Positions 5,057 through 6,259 of a stretch of DNA of 6,259 nt are shown in pieces. The stretch comes from an uncultured Ruminococcus sp. GTDB lineage: Bacteria > Bacillota > Clostridia > Oscillospirales > Ruminococcaceae. Both the position numbers and the translations under genes were made by a program. The first letter of the stretch is position 1. Every line of letters begins with the position of its first letter. The stretch spans positions 1-6,259 of the forward strand of contig CAMHUJ010000108.1 of the NCBI GenBank assembly GCA_946188175.1, read 5' to 3'. Under the pieces are notes generated by a model. That model made no database searches, was not told where the DNA came from, and saw only the letters and a program-made list of their open reading frames with translations.

Positions 5057-6259
5057 ATGGCAAACAGAAGAGTAGTCGTAACCGGTCTCGGCGCATTGAC
5101 ACCGATCGGCAATGATGTCGCAAGCTACTGGGACGGTCTGAAAAACGGCAGAAACGGCATTGATTTCATCACACGATTCGATACAGCAGATCTCAAAGCA
5201 AAACTCGCAGCAGAGCTCAAGGGCTTCGATCCGAAGCAGTATCTCGAGGCAAAAACGGTCCGCCAGTCCGACCGCTGCCAGCAGTATGCGCTGGTCGCGG
5301 CAACACAGGCAGTCGAGGATTCCGGCATCCTGAATCAGATCGCGCCGGAGCGCTTCGGCGTCTATTTCGGTACCGGCATCGGCGGCTTCGAGACCTTCAT
5401 CAATGAGCACAATACACTTCTGAACAGAGGTCCGTCGCGCGTTTCGCCGTTCTTCATTACGAAGATGATTGCGAATATGGCAGCGGGCATGATCGCCATT
5501 CAGATGCACGCACAGGGTCCCTGCATCGAGGTCACGACTGCATGTGCAACGGGTACAAATGCAATCGGCGAAGCCCTGCGCACGATCCGTCACGGCTATG
5601 CGGATGCGATCATCGCAGGCGGCGTCGATGCCGTGCTGAATCCGCTCTCCATGGCAGGCTTCATCAACTGCCAGGCGCTCAGCGAGAGCACCGATAAGGA
5701 TGCGGCATCCATTCCGTTTGACAAACGCAGACACGGCTTCGTCATGGGCGAAGGCGCGGGCGCACTCGTGCTCGAGGAATATGAGCACGCTGTCAAGCGC
5801 GGCGCAAAAATCTATGCTGAGCTTGTCGGCTACGGCAGCACCTGCGACGCTTATCATGTCACCGCACCGGACAGCGAAGCGACCGCTTCCTCGAAGGCAA
5901 TCGCGGATTGCCTCGCAGAGGTCGGCAGAGAGGTTCCGGCAGGCGAAATCTATCTGAACGCACACGGCACCAGCACGCCGCTCAACGATAAAACCGAAAC
6001 CGCCGCGATCAAAAAGGCATTCGGCACGGAGCGCGCCTATCAGATTCATGTCAGCTCGACCAAGTCCATGACAGGTCATCTGCTCGGCGCTGCCGGTGCA
6101 ATCGAGGCAATCGCTGCGATCAAGGCGCTGGAGAACAATCTCATCCCGCCGACGATCAACTATAAGGAACCCGATCCCGAATGCGACCTGCAAATCACCC
6201 CGAATACCGCGCTCGAAACGCCGCTTTCTCTGGCACTTTCGACCTCGCTGGGCTTCGGC
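5057..6259 (+). CDS. fabF: 3-oxoacyl-ACP synthase II (KASII), 3' end cut by window edge
   Basis: FabF condenses acyl-ACP with malonyl-ACP in the elongation steps after FabH. The frame is open for 401 codons to the last base of the window with no stop; the family is about 410-415 residues, so roughly ten codons are missing. All catalytic residues are present: nucleophile Cys163 in TTACATGTNAIGEA, His303 in NAHGTSTPLNDKTET and His341 in STKSMTGHLLGAAGA, matching the E. coli Cys-His-His layout. The window ends in TSLGFG, the start of the GFGG gating loop that contains the gatekeeper Phe400. Ile108 in FGTGIGG lines the acyl pocket in FabF enzymes. The start MANRRVVVTGLG has GGAGGA at 5047-5052, 12 bp after the fabG stop. 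FabB is the other option, but length, motifs and Firmicute context favour FabF. Confidence 0.96.
   Translation, partial: MANRRVVVTGLGALTPIGNDVASYWDGLKNGRNGIDFITRFDTADLKAKLAAELKGFDPKQYLEAKTVRQSDRCQQYALVAATQAVEDSGILNQIAPERFGVYFGTGIGGFETFINEHNTLLNRGPSRVSPFFITKMIANMAAGMIAIQMHAQGPCIEVTTACATGTNAIGEALRTIRHGYADAIIAGGVDAVLNPLSMAGFINCQALSESTDKDAASIPFDKRRHGFVMGEGAGALVLEEYEHAVKRGAKIYAELVGYGSTCDAYHVTAPDSEATASSKAIADCLAEVGREVPAGEIYLNAHGTSTPLNDKTETAAIKKAFGTERAYQIHVSSTKSMTGHLLGAAGAIEAIAAIKALENNLIPPTINYKEPDPECDLQITPNTALETPLSLALSTSLGFG

Noticed and set aside
5405..5412. Isolated AGCACA operator-like hexamer inside fabF
   Set aside because: A single hexamer in coding sequence with no partner half-site; expected by chance.
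5039..6193. Long antisense open frame of 384 codons opposite fabF
   Set aside because: The sense strand encodes an intact FabF with all catalytic motifs. The antisense product is a Cys/Arg/Asp-rich string without recognisable domains and arises from the GCN/GGC-rich codon bias of fabF.

Overview
The window reads as chromosomal DNA from a Gram-positive, clostridial-type bacterium. The most likely placement is the Ruminococcus/Oscillospiraceae side of the Firmicutes. The evidence is moderately GC-rich coding sequence with heavy use of GCA, GGC and ATC codons, strong GGAGG-type ribosome binding sites, and a fatty acid synthesis locus that uses FabK rather than FabI. The order fabH-acpP-fabK-fabD-fabG-fabF is typical of Firmicutes. 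The genus is an inference and not established from this sequence alone.

Layout. Positions 2-250 hold the 3' part of mscL, a mechanosensitive channel gene, closed by a strong intrinsic terminator at 272-310. Positions 311-510 are non-coding. They carry a possible second weak hairpin, an essentially perfect sigma-A type promoter (TTGACA, 17 nt, extended -10 TATAAT) and a dense array of TGTGCT/AGCACA half-sites that covers the -10 element and the predicted transcription start. Positions 511-1107 encode a TetR-family regulator. It is followed without a terminator by fabH (1137-2090), a 95-bp AT-rich spacer with a small hairpin, acpP (2186-2407), fabK (2412-3347), fabD (3384-4304), fabG (4298-5044) and fabF (5057 to the window edge, lacking only its last few codons). 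All genes are on the plus strand.

How the genes work together. The locus encodes most of the type II fatty acid elongation machinery. FabD loads malonate onto AcpP. FabH makes the first condensation with a short acyl-CoA primer. FabG reduces the 3-keto group, FabK reduces the enoyl group, and FabF carries out later condensations. The dehydratase (fabZ) and the acetyl-CoA carboxylase genes are not in the window; in related Firmicutes they follow fabF. The TetR-family gene sits first in the apparent operon behind a promoter full of symmetric half-sites. The simplest reading is an autoregulated repressor that controls membrane lipid synthesis, in the position held by the MarR-family FabT in streptococci.

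Novelty. The enzymes are ordinary and well conserved. The part that deserves a second look is the regulator together with its operator array at 426-466. I see no mobile elements, CRISPR arrays, tRNA or rRNA genes, or broken genes.
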